Part shown: positions 1-7,001 of the stretch, in pieces | Position numbering within the stretch: the first letter of the stretch is position 1 | Layout: every line of letters begins with the position of its first letter | Origin: a bacterium | GTDB taxonomy: Bacteria > Chloroflexota > Chloroflexia > Thermomicrobiales > UBA6265 | Direction of reading: 5' to 3' | Length of the DNA: 12,180 nucleotides | Assembly: GCA_029977305.1 (NCBI GenBank) | Contig: JAPOLF010000041.1 | Location: 1-12,180 of the forward strand | Notes under the pieces: generated by a model | Told to the model about the DNA's origin: nothing | Seen by the model: only the letters and a program-made list of their open reading frames with translations | The model's database searches: none | Position numbers and translations under genes: made by a program

Positions 1-480
1 CACGCCGACGATGGTGCCGGCAAGGTCGAGTTCACCGGTGCTGTAGACGTCGGGCATCTCCGCGGTTTCGCCGCCGATGAGGGCGATGCCGGCTTCAGCG
101 CAGGCAGCGGCGACGCCGGCGACCACGGCGGCCACGATGTCGGGATCGGCGCGGTGAATTCCGAGGTAATCGAGGAAGAAGAGCGGCGTCGCACCCTGCA
201 CGGCGATGTCGTTGATGCAGTGATTGACCAAGTCGACGCCGATGGTGTCGTAGCGACCGAGGCCAGCGGCGATCTTCACTTTGGTGCCGACGCCATCGGT
301 GGAGGCGACAAGGACTGGATCACCGGTGACGCCGGCATCGCGGAGGGAGAACATCCCGCCGAAGGCACCGACGTCCGCGAGGACGCCCGGGGTGCGGGCG
401 GCGCCGACAATCGCCTTGAGGCGCTCGGTGACCTTGCGGGCATCGTCGAGATTCACGCCGGCAGCCGCGTAGGTCGACAT
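1..480 (-). CDS. purM: Phosphoribosylformylglycinamidine cyclo-ligase (AIR synthetase), N-terminal part
   Basis: PurM closes the imidazole ring: it converts FGAM to AIR with ATP in the cytoplasm, the step directly after PurLQ. The visible 160 residues begin MSTYAAAGVNLDDARK. They contain the family landmarks STDGVGTKVKIA, the segment CINDIAVQGATPLFFLDYLG, and the GGETAEMPDVY motif near residues 145-155, which together identify PurM clearly. The start is the ATG at 478-480, whose A is shared with the TGA stop of purQ (TGATG), so translation is probably coupled. The upstream G-run is only a weak Shine-Dalgarno sequence. The gene is cut by the window edge; the family is usually about 340 residues, so the C-terminal half is missing only because of the window boundary. 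No frameshift is seen. Confidence 0.95.
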   Translation of the reverse strand, partial: MSTYAAAGVNLDDARKVTERLKAIVGAARTPGVLADVGAFGGMFSLRDAGVTGDPVLVASTDGVGTKVKIAAGLGRYDTIGVDLVNHCINDIAVQGATPLFFLDYLGIHRADPDIVAAVVAGVAAACAEAGIALIGGETAEMPDVYSTGELDLAGTIVGV

Positions 481-1259
481 CAGGAAGCCCCCGCCATGCG
501 CACGAGGTTGCGAAAGATTGTGAGACCGGCACCGTCCTCGCGGCCCTGCGGCGCTTGTCCCGGAAGGACGTTGCGCTCGGGGTGGGGCATGATGCCGAGG
601 ACGTTCCCGGCGCGATTGGAGATGGCCGCGACGGCACCTTCGGAGCCATTGGGGTTGGCCGGATAGGCGGCAGTCGGGCCGTTGGCATCGACGTACTGCA
701 GCGCAACCATGCCACCCCCGGTGAGCCGAGCGACGGCATCGGGAGCAGTGGCGACGAAGCGGCCCTCGCCGTTCGCGACCGGGAGGGCGATGCGATCGAT
801 GTCGGCGAGGAGTGGCGTGGTCGCTGTCGCCGGCTTCTCGAGCCAGACCCAGCGGCATTCGAAGTGGCCGGATTCATTGGGGCCGAGTGCGCCACCTTCG
901 AGGAGCCCGAGTTTCATCAGGGCTTGGAAGCCGTTGCAGATGCCGAGCACGGGGCGACCGCTGGCGACGTAGCGCTCAAGGGCGTCTTGCAGGTGGGCGA
1001 TGCGACGGGCCCAGAGGGTACCGGCCCCGAGGTGATCGCCGAAGGAGAAGCCACCGGGGAGGACGAGCATGCGACTCGCCTCAAGGAGGTTGGGGTGCTC
1101 GACAAGATGCTCCACGTGGATGCGCTCGGCGGTGGCGCCGGCAAGTTCGAGGGCGAGTGCCGTCTCCCGATCACAGTTGCTGCCGGGGGCGCGAAGGACG
1201 ATGGCACGCGGCGCATCGGTGCGCGGGGGAGCGATCGCGAAGGCGTCGAGGACGGTCAT
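480..1259 (-). CDS. purQ: Phosphoribosylformylglycinamidine synthase glutaminase subunit PurQ
   Basis: PurQ is a class I glutamine amidotransferase that releases ammonia from glutamine for PurL, forming FGAM from FGAR. The 259-residue protein shows APGSNCDRE near residues 24-32, the LPGGFSFGDHLGAG oxyanion region (67-80), the nucleophile elbow LGICNGFQ with Cys108, and MPHPE with His226 and Glu228 completing the catalytic triad. Length is slightly above the usual 220-260. A PurQ encoded separately means the neighbouring PurL is not the large single-chain enzyme with a fused glutaminase. The ATG at 1257-1259 overlaps the purL stop by four bases (ATGA), and the 3' end overlaps purM by one base, so the three genes form a translationally coupled operon. 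A G-rich stretch lies just upstream of the start. Confidence 0.97.
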   Translation of the reverse strand: MTVLDAFAIAPPRTDAPRAIVLRAPGSNCDRETALALELAGATAERIHVEHLVEHPNLLEASRMLVLPGGFSFGDHLGAGTLWARRIAHLQDALERYVASGRPVLGICNGFQALMKLGLLEGGALGPNESGHFECRWVWLEKPATATTPLLADIDRIALPVANGEGRFVATAPDAVARLTGGGMVALQYVDANGPTAAYPANPNGSEGAVAAISNRAGNVLGIMPHPERNVLPGQAPQGREDGAGLTIFRNLVRMAGAS

Positions 1260-4111
1260 GCGGACACCCCCATTCCAGCGGAGATCGGCGTGAGGAAGGC
1301 GGCGCGAAGGTCGTCCACCGAGCAGTCAAGGAAGACGGTGGCACCACGACCGACGCGGAAGCGCGAGTCTGCGGTGACGACGCCGATGCGCTCGCAGGGG
1401 ACGCGTTCCATCTCGAGTTCGAAAGCCTCGGCATGCTCCGGGGCAACTTCAACGAGGAAGCGGCTCGGGCTCTCGCCGAAGAGGACGGCATCAGTGGGCA
1501 GGCCGGCGGCACCGGGCACGAGGTCGATATCGAGGAGGCAGCCGAGACCAGCGGCGAGCGCCATCTCGGCGGCGGCGACGGCAAGACCGCCATCACTGAG
1601 GTCATGGCAGGCAAGCACCTCGAGTTCCGCCATTGCGCGGTGGAGCGCGCGGAAGGTTTCGCGGGCGGTGGGGAGATCGACCCGGGGGGCACGCGTGCCG
1701 AGCACGCCGCGCTGGCGCCAGTAGCACGATCCACCGAGGTCATCGCTGGTGGCGCCGAGGAGGAAGAGGACGCTGCCGGCCCGCTTGAGCGGCATCGAGA
1801 CCGCGCGGGCGAGGTCGGGGACGATGGACATCGCAGAGATGAGGAGCGTGCCGGGGATGGCGCGTGTCTCGCCGTCGGGCGTGCGGTACTCGTTGAAGAG
1901 TGAGTCCTTGCCGGAGACGAAGGGGGTGCCGAAGGCGACGGCGGCATCGTGGCAGCCTTGGCAGGCTTTCACCAACGTGCCGAGACGATCGGGCAGGTTG
2001 GGATTGCCCCAGCAGAAGTTGTCGAGGATGGCGGTGCGATCGGGATCGCCGCCGACAGCGACGACGTTGCGTAGGGCTTCGTCGATCGCCAGCAGGGCCA
2101 TGGCATAGGGATCGAGTTCCCCATAGCGGGGGTTGATGCCGTTCCCGAGGGCGACGCCACCGCGCTCGTTCGCGACCGGGCGGAGGACGGCGGCATCGGC
2201 GGGTCCGATATCGAGCGGGCCGACGAACGGTTTGCCGACGGTGCGCCCCTGCACCTCGTGGTCGAAGCGACGGACGATGCCCTCCTTGGTCGCGATGACG
2301 GGATCGGCCAAGAGGGAGAGCAGGGCCGCGGTGGCATCGTGGTCGGCGAGTTGGGGCGGGTTGGCGGCTGCAGATGGCGGCTGCCATGTGCTGTGCAGCG
2401 TGCGAATCGGGGCGCCTTTATGGAGGAAGGTGGTGTCGAGATCGGCGACGGGAGCCCCGCAGGAGGTCACCACTAACCTGCCGGTACCCGTGAAGGTCCC
2501 GATAGCAGTGGCCTCGACGCCCTCGGTTTGCATCACCTCAGAAAACTGTTTCCATGAGGCAGGGGGGACGGCGAGAACCATGCGCTCCTGCGCCTCGGAA
2601 AGCCAGATTTCCCACGGGAGAAGGCCGGGGTACTTGGTGGGGACGAGATCGAGGTTGATGTCCGCGCCGGTTTCGCTTGCCATTTCGCCGACAGCCGAGG
2701 AGAGGCCGCCCGCGCCGCAGTCGGTGATGGCGTGGTAGAGGCCGAGGTCGCGAGCGATGGGGAGGGCATCGGCGATGCGCTTTTCGACGATGGGATCCCC
2801 GATTTGCACGACGCTGCCGAGGGAGGCGACTTGGTCGGCGTCGAGCACCTCGGAGGAGAAGGTGGCACCGTGGATGCCATCTCTCCCTGCCCGACCGCCG
2901 ATGACCACGACCAGATCACCCGGGACTACGGTGCGAGGGCGGCGACCGCGCGGGGCGAGGCCAAGGGTGCCGCAGAAGACGAGCGGGTTGGCGGTGTAGC
3001 CGGGATCGAAGAGGACCGCGCCGTTGACGGTCGGGATTCCCATCTTGTTGCCATAGTCACCGATGCCAGCGACCACTCCGGCAACCATCTCGGTGGGATG
3101 GATGCTGCCGGCAGGGAGGTCCTCCGCGGAGAGTGTCGGTGGGCCGAAGCAGAGGATGTCGGTGTTGGCGATGGGTTCGGCGGAGACGCCCATGACATCG
3201 CGGACGACCCCACCAACACCGGTGTTGGCGCCGCCAAACGGTTCGATCGCGCTTGGATGGTTGTGCGTTTCGACCTTGAAGGAGATTTCCCAGTCGCGGC
3301 CGAATTCGATGACGCCGGCGTTGTCCTCGAATGCGGAGAGGACCCATGGTGCGGCGATCTCGTTTGTTGCGGCGGCGATGTAGGTCTTGAGGAGGCCGTT
3401 GATCGCGGTCTCGGGGACGCCCGGTTCGTGGTGATGGATGGTCGCGCGGAAGGTGCGGTGCGCGCAGTGCTCAGACCACGTCTGAGCGATGGTTTCGAGT
3501 TCGATGTCGGTGGGGTCACGCTGGAGCTCGGCGAAGTGGGATTGGACCGCAAGCATGTCCTCCACCGGGAGGGCGAGCAGACGTGACGCGCTGAGAGCGC
3601 GCAGTTGATCGGGGCCGAGACCGAGGATGGGGACGCGCTCAGCGTGTTTGGGTGCGTCCTTGGCGGGCATGAACGCGCTCGCCCATGCAGCACCGGGGAT
3701 TGCACCCGGGGCATCGATGGTGGCGCGCTCAACCACAGGATGGCAGAGCGCGGCGGCAAGGGTGCGAACCACGGGTTCCGGCGTGGCGGCAGGGAGAGCG
3801 TGCCGTTTGCCGGTGCGCACGCGCACGCCGGGGAAGCCTTCTTGGGCGAGGGCGAGGGCGAACGAGTCGCCCTCGGCATCGGTGACGCCCGGATGCGGCA
3901 GGACCTCGACGATCCAAACGGCATCTGGTGCAGCGATGGTGTGCCAGTGATCGAGGACGGGATCGCCACACAGTGCGTGGACCGCGCGTTCGAGTTCCAC
4001 GGTGCGGGGGGCATCGATGACGATGAGCCGTGCCTCAGTGCGTTGGGTGACGGGATCGGGCGCGCCCTCATTGGAGGTCACCGCCACCGCCCAAGTCCCC
4101 TGCCCTGCCAT
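1256..4111 (-). CDS. purL: Phosphoribosylformylglycinamidine synthase PurL with PurS-like N-terminal region
   Basis: PurL uses ATP and ammonia supplied by PurQ to turn FGAR into FGAM. From the chosen ATG (4109-4111) the protein has 951 residues, longer than small PurL (about 740) and shorter than large PurL (about 1,290). Residues 26-132 look like a PurS pair: a C-terminal half (ELERAVHALCGDPVLDHW) followed by a full unit (VEVLPHPGVTDAEGDSFALA, then GVRVRTGKRHAL and LAAALCHPVVE). Next come the linker domain and the conserved ETIAQTWSEHCAHRTF (His215), then KVETHNHPSAIEPFGGANTG (279-298), and two AIRS-type catalytic halves. The reading frame stays open to a GTG at 4249 and an ATG at 4210. I prefer 4111 because a GAGGG lies 8 bases upstream, because recognisable homology starts after it, and because an operator-like palindrome occupies 4225-4240. 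No separate purS is visible. Confidence 0.93.
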   Translation of the reverse strand: MAGQGTWAVAVTSNEGAPDPVTQRTEARLIVIDAPRTVELERAVHALCGDPVLDHWHTIAAPDAVWIVEVLPHPGVTDAEGDSFALALAQEGFPGVRVRTGKRHALPAATPEPVVRTLAAALCHPVVERATIDAPGAIPGAAWASAFMPAKDAPKHAERVPILGLGPDQLRALSASRLLALPVEDMLAVQSHFAELQRDPTDIELETIAQTWSEHCAHRTFRATIHHHEPGVPETAINGLLKTYIAAATNEIAAPWVLSAFEDNAGVIEFGRDWEISFKVETHNHPSAIEPFGGANTGVGGVVRDVMGVSAEPIANTDILCFGPPTLSAEDLPAGSIHPTEMVAGVVAGIGDYGNKMGIPTVNGAVLFDPGYTANPLVFCGTLGLAPRGRRPRTVVPGDLVVVIGGRAGRDGIHGATFSSEVLDADQVASLGSVVQIGDPIVEKRIADALPIARDLGLYHAITDCGAGGLSSAVGEMASETGADINLDLVPTKYPGLLPWEIWLSEAQERMVLAVPPASWKQFSEVMQTEGVEATAIGTFTGTGRLVVTSCGAPVADLDTTFLHKGAPIRTLHSTWQPPSAAANPPQLADHDATAALLSLLADPVIATKEGIVRRFDHEVQGRTVGKPFVGPLDIGPADAAVLRPVANERGGVALGNGINPRYGELDPYAMALLAIDEALRNVVAVGGDPDRTAILDNFCWGNPNLPDRLGTLVKACQGCHDAAVAFGTPFVSGKDSLFNEYRTPDGETRAIPGTLLISAMSIVPDLARAVSMPLKRAGSVLFLLGATSDDLGGSCYWRQRGVLGTRAPRVDLPTARETFRALHRAMAELEVLACHDLSDGGLAVAAAEMALAAGLGCLLDIDLVPGAAGLPTDAVLFGESPSRFLVEVAPEHAEAFELEMERVPCERIGVVTADSRFRVGRGATVFLDCSVDDLRAAFLTPISAGMGVSA

Positions 4112-4224
4112 GTGCTGCACCCTCTTGGCCTGCGAACGGACGCCATCTGCTGACGTTGCATGCGGGCGACGGATGCGCGATGTCGGCTCTGACCGCGCGG
4201 GCTCTGTCATAGGTACGGTACCGG

Positions 4225-4240
4225 AGGCAAACGTTTTCCG
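4225..4240. promoter_or_regulatory. PurR-like (LacI-family) operator upstream of purL
   Basis: The 16-base site AGGCAAACGTTTTCCG has a central CG at 4232-4233 flanked by AAA and TTT. It matches the E. coli PurR box ACGCAAACGTTTTCNT at all but about two positions. It lies 114 bases upstream of the chosen purL start, in the region divergent from rsmD. The match and its placement before a purine operon suggest control by a LacI-family regulator, possibly purine-responsive. No regulator gene is in the window. LacI-family operators all share this AACGTT-type core, so another family member is possible. Confidence 0.5.
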
Positions 4241-4375
4241 CAATGTCACCGCTGCACGACTCGTCCATCACAGAGATGGGGTGCGCGCCCGACCTCCTCG
4301 CTCGGCCCCCGCCGGAGTCAGGCGCACGGGCGACGGCGTACTCTTGGCGTGGACGACAGGGTGGGGAGAGGAACG

Positions 4376-5143
4376 ATGCGGGTCATCGCCGGAGAGGCCA
4401 AGGGATTTCATCTGCGCGGGCCGGCCGGAAGCTTCACGCGCCCGATGGCCGACAAGATCAAGGGGGCGCTGTTCTCGATGCTGGCCGCACTGCATGTTGA
4501 GCCGCAACGGGTGGTGGATCTGTATGCGGGGACAGGGTCGGTCGGGATCGAGGCGTTGTCCCGGGGGGCGGAGCACGCGGATTTCGTCGAGCAGAACGCT
4601 GCCGCGGCCGAGGTCGTGCGGGCGAATCTGGCGCACACGAAGTTCGCTGACCGGGCGACGGTGCATCACACGAATGTGATGGCGTATCTGCGCTACGCCG
4701 AGCAACGGGCGGAGCACGGGTCTCCCCTCCCCGTGGCGGACTTGGTGATCATGGACCCACCGTATGCCGATCCGGAGATTCCGGTGGTGCTGCGGAAGGT
4801 GGGGATGTCGCCGCTGGTACAATCGGGGAGTGTGGTCGCGATCGGCCACTCACCTCGGGTGACACTTGCCGACGAGACGGGGCGGTTGCGCCGCGTGAAG
4901 GAACGGTGTCACGGGGACAGTTGTTTCTCGGTCTACGAGGTGGTTGACGAGGTGGTCGACGATCACCCGCAGTCATTGCACAAGGCGGAGCAGGATGCGG
5001 CGGGCGATCTACCCGGGAAGCTTCGACCCGATCACGTTCGGTCACCTGGACGTCGCGCTGAGGGCAGCGAGGCTGTTCGACGAGGTGGTGGTGGCCGTGT
5101 ACGCGGGGGGCGGCAAGCCTGGCGCACTCTTCTCGACGAGTGA
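4376..5143 (+). CDS. rsmD: 16S rRNA (guanine(966)-N(2))-methyltransferase RsmD, with unusual C-terminal extension
   Basis: RsmD is an SAM-dependent methyltransferase that modifies G966 of 16S rRNA during 30S assembly. The protein starts MRVIAGEAKG, has the TRPMADKIKGALFSML segment (21-36) typical of RsmD, motif I DLYAGTG (48-54) for SAM binding and the catalytic DPPY (127-130). The ATG at 4376 is preceded by GGGGAGAGG at a good distance; an in-frame GTG at 4349 lacks such support. RsmD proteins are normally about 180-200 residues, and homology fades near residue 190 (CFSVYEVV). The frame nevertheless stays open to 255 residues, so its last 149 bases overlap coaD out of frame and encode an Arg/Gly-rich tail. 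A 12-base tandem duplication sits exactly at the junction. The tail may be genuine or may reflect loss of the original stop. Confidence 0.88.
   Translation: MRVIAGEAKGFHLRGPAGSFTRPMADKIKGALFSMLAALHVEPQRVVDLYAGTGSVGIEALSRGAEHADFVEQNAAAAEVVRANLAHTKFADRATVHHTNVMAYLRYAEQRAEHGSPLPVADLVIMDPPYADPEIPVVLRKVGMSPLVQSGSVVAIGHSPRVTLADETGRLRRVKERCHGDSCFSVYEVVDEVVDDHPQSLHKAEQDAAGDLPGKLRPDHVRSPGRRAEGSEAVRRGGGGRVRGGRQAWRTLLDE
4936..4959 (+). repeat. 12-bp tandem duplication in rsmD
   Basis: Two adjacent 12-base units, CGAGGTGGTTGA and CGAGGTGGTCGA, differ at one base. In the rsmD frame they encode the repeated peptide EVVD-EVVD at about residues 188-195, where RsmD proteins usually end. The unit is a multiple of three, so the frame is preserved. 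Confidence 0.75.
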
Positions 5144-5486
5144 ACGGATCGCGCTGGCCGAGGCCGCGCTGACTGACGGACCGTCGAACATCCGGGTGGC
5201 GAGTTTCACCGGATTGACCGTCGAGTTCGCCCGGGCCGAGGGCGCGGATGTGATCGTGCGCGGCCTGCGGGCGGTTTCCGATTTCGAATATGAGTTCAAA
5301 TTGGCGCACATGAACGATCATCTGGCGCCGGAGATCGAGGTCGTTTGCCTGATGACCTCGTCTCGCCACTCGTTCATCAGCTCGAGCATGATCCGCGAGG
5401 TCGCGGCGCTGGGCGGGGACGTCGACGGGCTGGTCCCGGGTATCGTGCGCGACGCGCTCGCTGAGAAATACGCCAACGGCCGATAG
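4995..5486 (+). CDS. coaD: Phosphopantetheine adenylyltransferase (CoaD)
   Basis: CoaD transfers AMP from ATP to 4'-phosphopantetheine, giving dephospho-CoA, the penultimate step of CoA synthesis in the cytoplasm. The 163-residue protein has the usual length and all hallmarks: YPGSFDPITFGH (6-17) with the TxGH nucleotidyl-transfer motif at T14-H17, VIVRGLRAVSDFEYE (87-100 region) for substrate and subunit contacts, and SSRHSFISSSMIRE ending in the ISSSMIR signature (128-134). I chose the ATG at 4995 because it begins directly with MRRAIYPGSFDP and has a GGAG just upstream; the frame extends back to a TTG at 4944 without homology. The start lies inside rsmD, out of frame, which suggests coupled translation. 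This enzyme supplies CoA, a substrate for the nearby fatty-acid genes. Confidence 0.97.
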   Translation: MRRAIYPGSFDPITFGHLDVALRAARLFDEVVVAVYAGGGKPGALFSTSERIALAEAALTDGPSNIRVASFTGLTVEFARAEGADVIVRGLRAVSDFEYEFKLAHMNDHLAPEIEVVCLMTSSRHSFISSSMIREVAALGGDVDGLVPGIVRDALAEKYANGR

Positions 5487-5509
5487 GCGGCGCGGGTCAG
5501 GAGGTTTCC

Positions 5510-5731
5510 ATGCACGACAACGATGACCGCTTCCGCCCGGGCGCCGCTGGCGGTGCTGACGTGCCCGAGGAGGAGTGGGACGAAGCGGACGAGGCATTGG
5601 TGCTGGAGGACGAAGAGGAGTACGACGACGGCCCGATGGACCTCGCGCACTTGGTCGCGCATCTGGTGGAGCTCCTCGATTCGGCGAAGAAGGTGCCGTT
5701 CAGCAATCGGGTGATGTTCGAGGAGCCATAG
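5510..5731 (+). CDS. Small acidic protein; N-terminal piece of a coiled-coil family protein cut by an amber stop
   Basis: This 73-residue reading frame has an excellent ribosome-binding site (CAGGAGG, five bases before the ATG). Residues 1-42 are strongly acidic, with 18 Asp or Glu. From Met43 the sequence MDLAHLVAHLVELLDSAKKV then PFSNRVMFEEP resembles, from my recall, the beginning of a coiled-coil protein family often found after coaD in Chloroflexota and often labelled ATPase or ATP synthase B-like. In that family the chain continues without a break into the segment encoded immediately downstream here, but a TAG at 5729-5731 ends this frame. The next gene starts in the same frame at the very next codon. 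The two may be separate coupled polypeptides, a broken gene, or one protein made by stop readthrough. No enzymatic motif is seen. Confidence 0.7.
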   Translation: MHDNDDRFRPGAAGGADVPEEEWDEADEALVLEDEEEYDDGPMDLAHLVAHLVELLDSAKKVPFSNRVMFEEP

Positions 5732-5734
5732 GTG
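5721..5734 (+). promoter_or_regulatory. Internal Shine-Dalgarno, amber stop and GTG restart
   Basis: AGGAG (5721-5725) is followed by six bases (CCATAG) and then GTG (5732-5734). The spacing is right for initiation at the GTG, and the TAG stop is the codon immediately before it, so ribosomes could terminate and restart. The AGGAG also encodes part of Glu-Glu, so it may be fortuitous. Confidence 0.5.
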
Positions 5735-6109
5735 CGAGCGTTGGCCGAGGCCCTCCGGTTGGCGGTACCGAGTGAGATCCGGCAGGCCCAGATCGTGATC
5801 CACGAGCGGGAGACGATCATCGACCAGGCGCAGCGGGACGCAGAGTCGATCCTGGCGAGTGCGCGCGAGCAGGCGGAGTACATCGTCTCGCAGCAGGGGA
5901 TCCTCGAGGAGGCTCGGCAGCGTGCCGAGGAATTGCTGCGGCAGGTTGACGCGGAACACAAGCGATCGCTGCGATCGATCGACGAATTCGCCCTGCAACA
6001 GTTCAGCCGGGTCGAGGAATCGGTGCAGGAGGGGCTGCGCCTGATCATGGACGCCGTGCGCGAGAGCAGCGAGAACATGGAATCGGCGAAGAAGCACATC
6101 GGGAATTAG
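5732..6109 (+). CDS. Coiled-coil protein; C-terminal piece of the same family (often misnamed ATP synthase B-like)
   Basis: The product of about 125 residues starts at the GTG at 5732 (MRALAEALRLAVPSEIRQAQ) and lies in the same frame as the preceding gene, directly after its stop codon. Residues 15 to about 100 form a long charged amphipathic helix with repeated Ala, Glu, Gln and Arg (RDAESILASAREQAEY, EEARQRAEELLRQ), typical of a coiled coil. No membrane segment, Walker motif or catalytic residues are visible, so names such as ATPase would not be justified. The segment LRLAVPSEIRQAQIVIHERE appears to be the conserved middle of the family, in line with the upstream piece ending NRVMFEEP. A structural or DivIVA-like role is possible but unproven. 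It sits 26 bases before degV in the rsmD-coaD run. Confidence 0.7.
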   Translation: MRALAEALRLAVPSEIRQAQIVIHERETIIDQAQRDAESILASAREQAEYIVSQQGILEEARQRAEELLRQVDAEHKRSLRSIDEFALQQFSRVEESVQEGLRLIMDAVRESSENMESAKKHIGN

Positions 6110-6135
6110 GACGTGACATCGGGTAGGCTCCCCAG

Positions 6136-6981
6136 ATGAGCACCCTTGGCGTCTGCGTGATCACCGACAGCACATGCGATCTCCCCGCCGAGGTGTGCGA
6201 TCGCCTCGGCGTGATCGTGGTGCCGATCGCGGTGGAAATCGACGGCGCCCTGCACGCAGATGGGGTGGATCTGAGCTCGGCGGACGCGATCGAAACGTTG
6301 GCGCGTGCATCGACCGCGCAGCCGTCGATCGACGCGTTTGTCAACGCCTTGCGACAGGCGGCGGGCGATCATGCGAGCGCGGTGGTGATCACCCACTCGG
6401 CGAAACTCGGCGGCACATTCGAGAGCGCGCGGGCGGCGGCTGCGGTCTTGGCTCCGGCGTTTCCGGTGACGGTGGTCGATTCCGGATCAGTGACGATGGG
6501 GCTCGGTTTCGCGGTGATGCGCGCGGCGGAGATGGCGCAGGCGGGGGCATCGGCGGAGGAGATCGCGGCGGAAGTCGCGGATCAGCGCGGGCGGACCGAG
6601 GTGGTGTTCTTCGTGGAGACGCTGGAGTACCTCGAGCGCGGCGGGCGGATCGGACGGGCAGCGGCGCTGATCGGCGGGGCGTTGCAGTTGAAGCCGATGC
6701 TGAGGATCGACGAGGGGCAGATCGTGCCGTTCGATCGCTCACGGACTCGGGCGCGGGCGATCGACGACCTGGCGCAGTTCGTGGCGGACCTCGGGATCAT
6801 CGAGCGGGTGGCGGTGCTGCACTCCTCCACCCCGCGCGAGGCGGAGGAGTTTGCGGCGCGGCTGCGACGCGAGACGGGATTGCCGAACGATCGGGTGATG
6901 GTGACGCGGATCGGACCGGCGGTGGCGACGCACATCGGCCCGGGGGCGATGGGTGTTGCGGTGGTCGATCTCCCCGGATGA
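6136..6981 (+). CDS. degV: DegV family fatty-acid-binding protein
   Basis: DegV proteins bind a single fatty acid. In Firmicutes, FakB members of this family present fatty acids to the kinase FakA for incorporation into phospholipid. The 281-residue protein is of normal length and shows the N-terminal ITDSTCDLP (residues 9-17), the TAQPS motif near 60, SAKLGGTFESA in the SxxLSGT position, VVDSGSVTMGLGF and the C-terminal-domain signature LEYLERGGRIG followed by LQLKPML. The ATG at 6136 has only a modest GGGTAGG upstream. No fakA-like kinase gene is in the window, so its partner is unknown. It follows the coiled-coil gene on the same strand and converges on fabG with only 20 bases between the stop codons, leaving little room for a terminator. 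The assignment to the family is firm; the physiological role is inferred. Confidence 0.95.
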   Translation: MSTLGVCVITDSTCDLPAEVCDRLGVIVVPIAVEIDGALHADGVDLSSADAIETLARASTAQPSIDAFVNALRQAAGDHASAVVITHSAKLGGTFESARAAAAVLAPAFPVTVVDSGSVTMGLGFAVMRAAEMAQAGASAEEIAAEVADQRGRTEVVFFVETLEYLERGGRIGRAAALIGGALQLKPMLRIDEGQIVPFDRSRTRARAIDDLAQFVADLGIIERVAVLHSSTPREAEEFAARLRRETGLPNDRVMVTRIGPAVATHIGPGAMGVAVVDLPG

Positions 6982-7001
6982 CGATTCAGGCGGGCGGACC
7001 G

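Noticed and set aside
555..1724. Long open frame on the plus strand opposite purQ and purL
   Set aside because: It lies antisense to well-supported genes, its translation is low-complexity Gly/Ala/Glu/Arg, and it has no recognisable motif; long antisense frames are expected in GC-rich coding DNA.
4112..4249. Longer purL start at GTG 4249 or ATG 4210
   Set aside because: Neither has a good ribosome-binding site, the added residues show no homology, and the operator-like site at 4225-4240 lies within or next to the extension. The ATG at 4210 cannot be wholly excluded.
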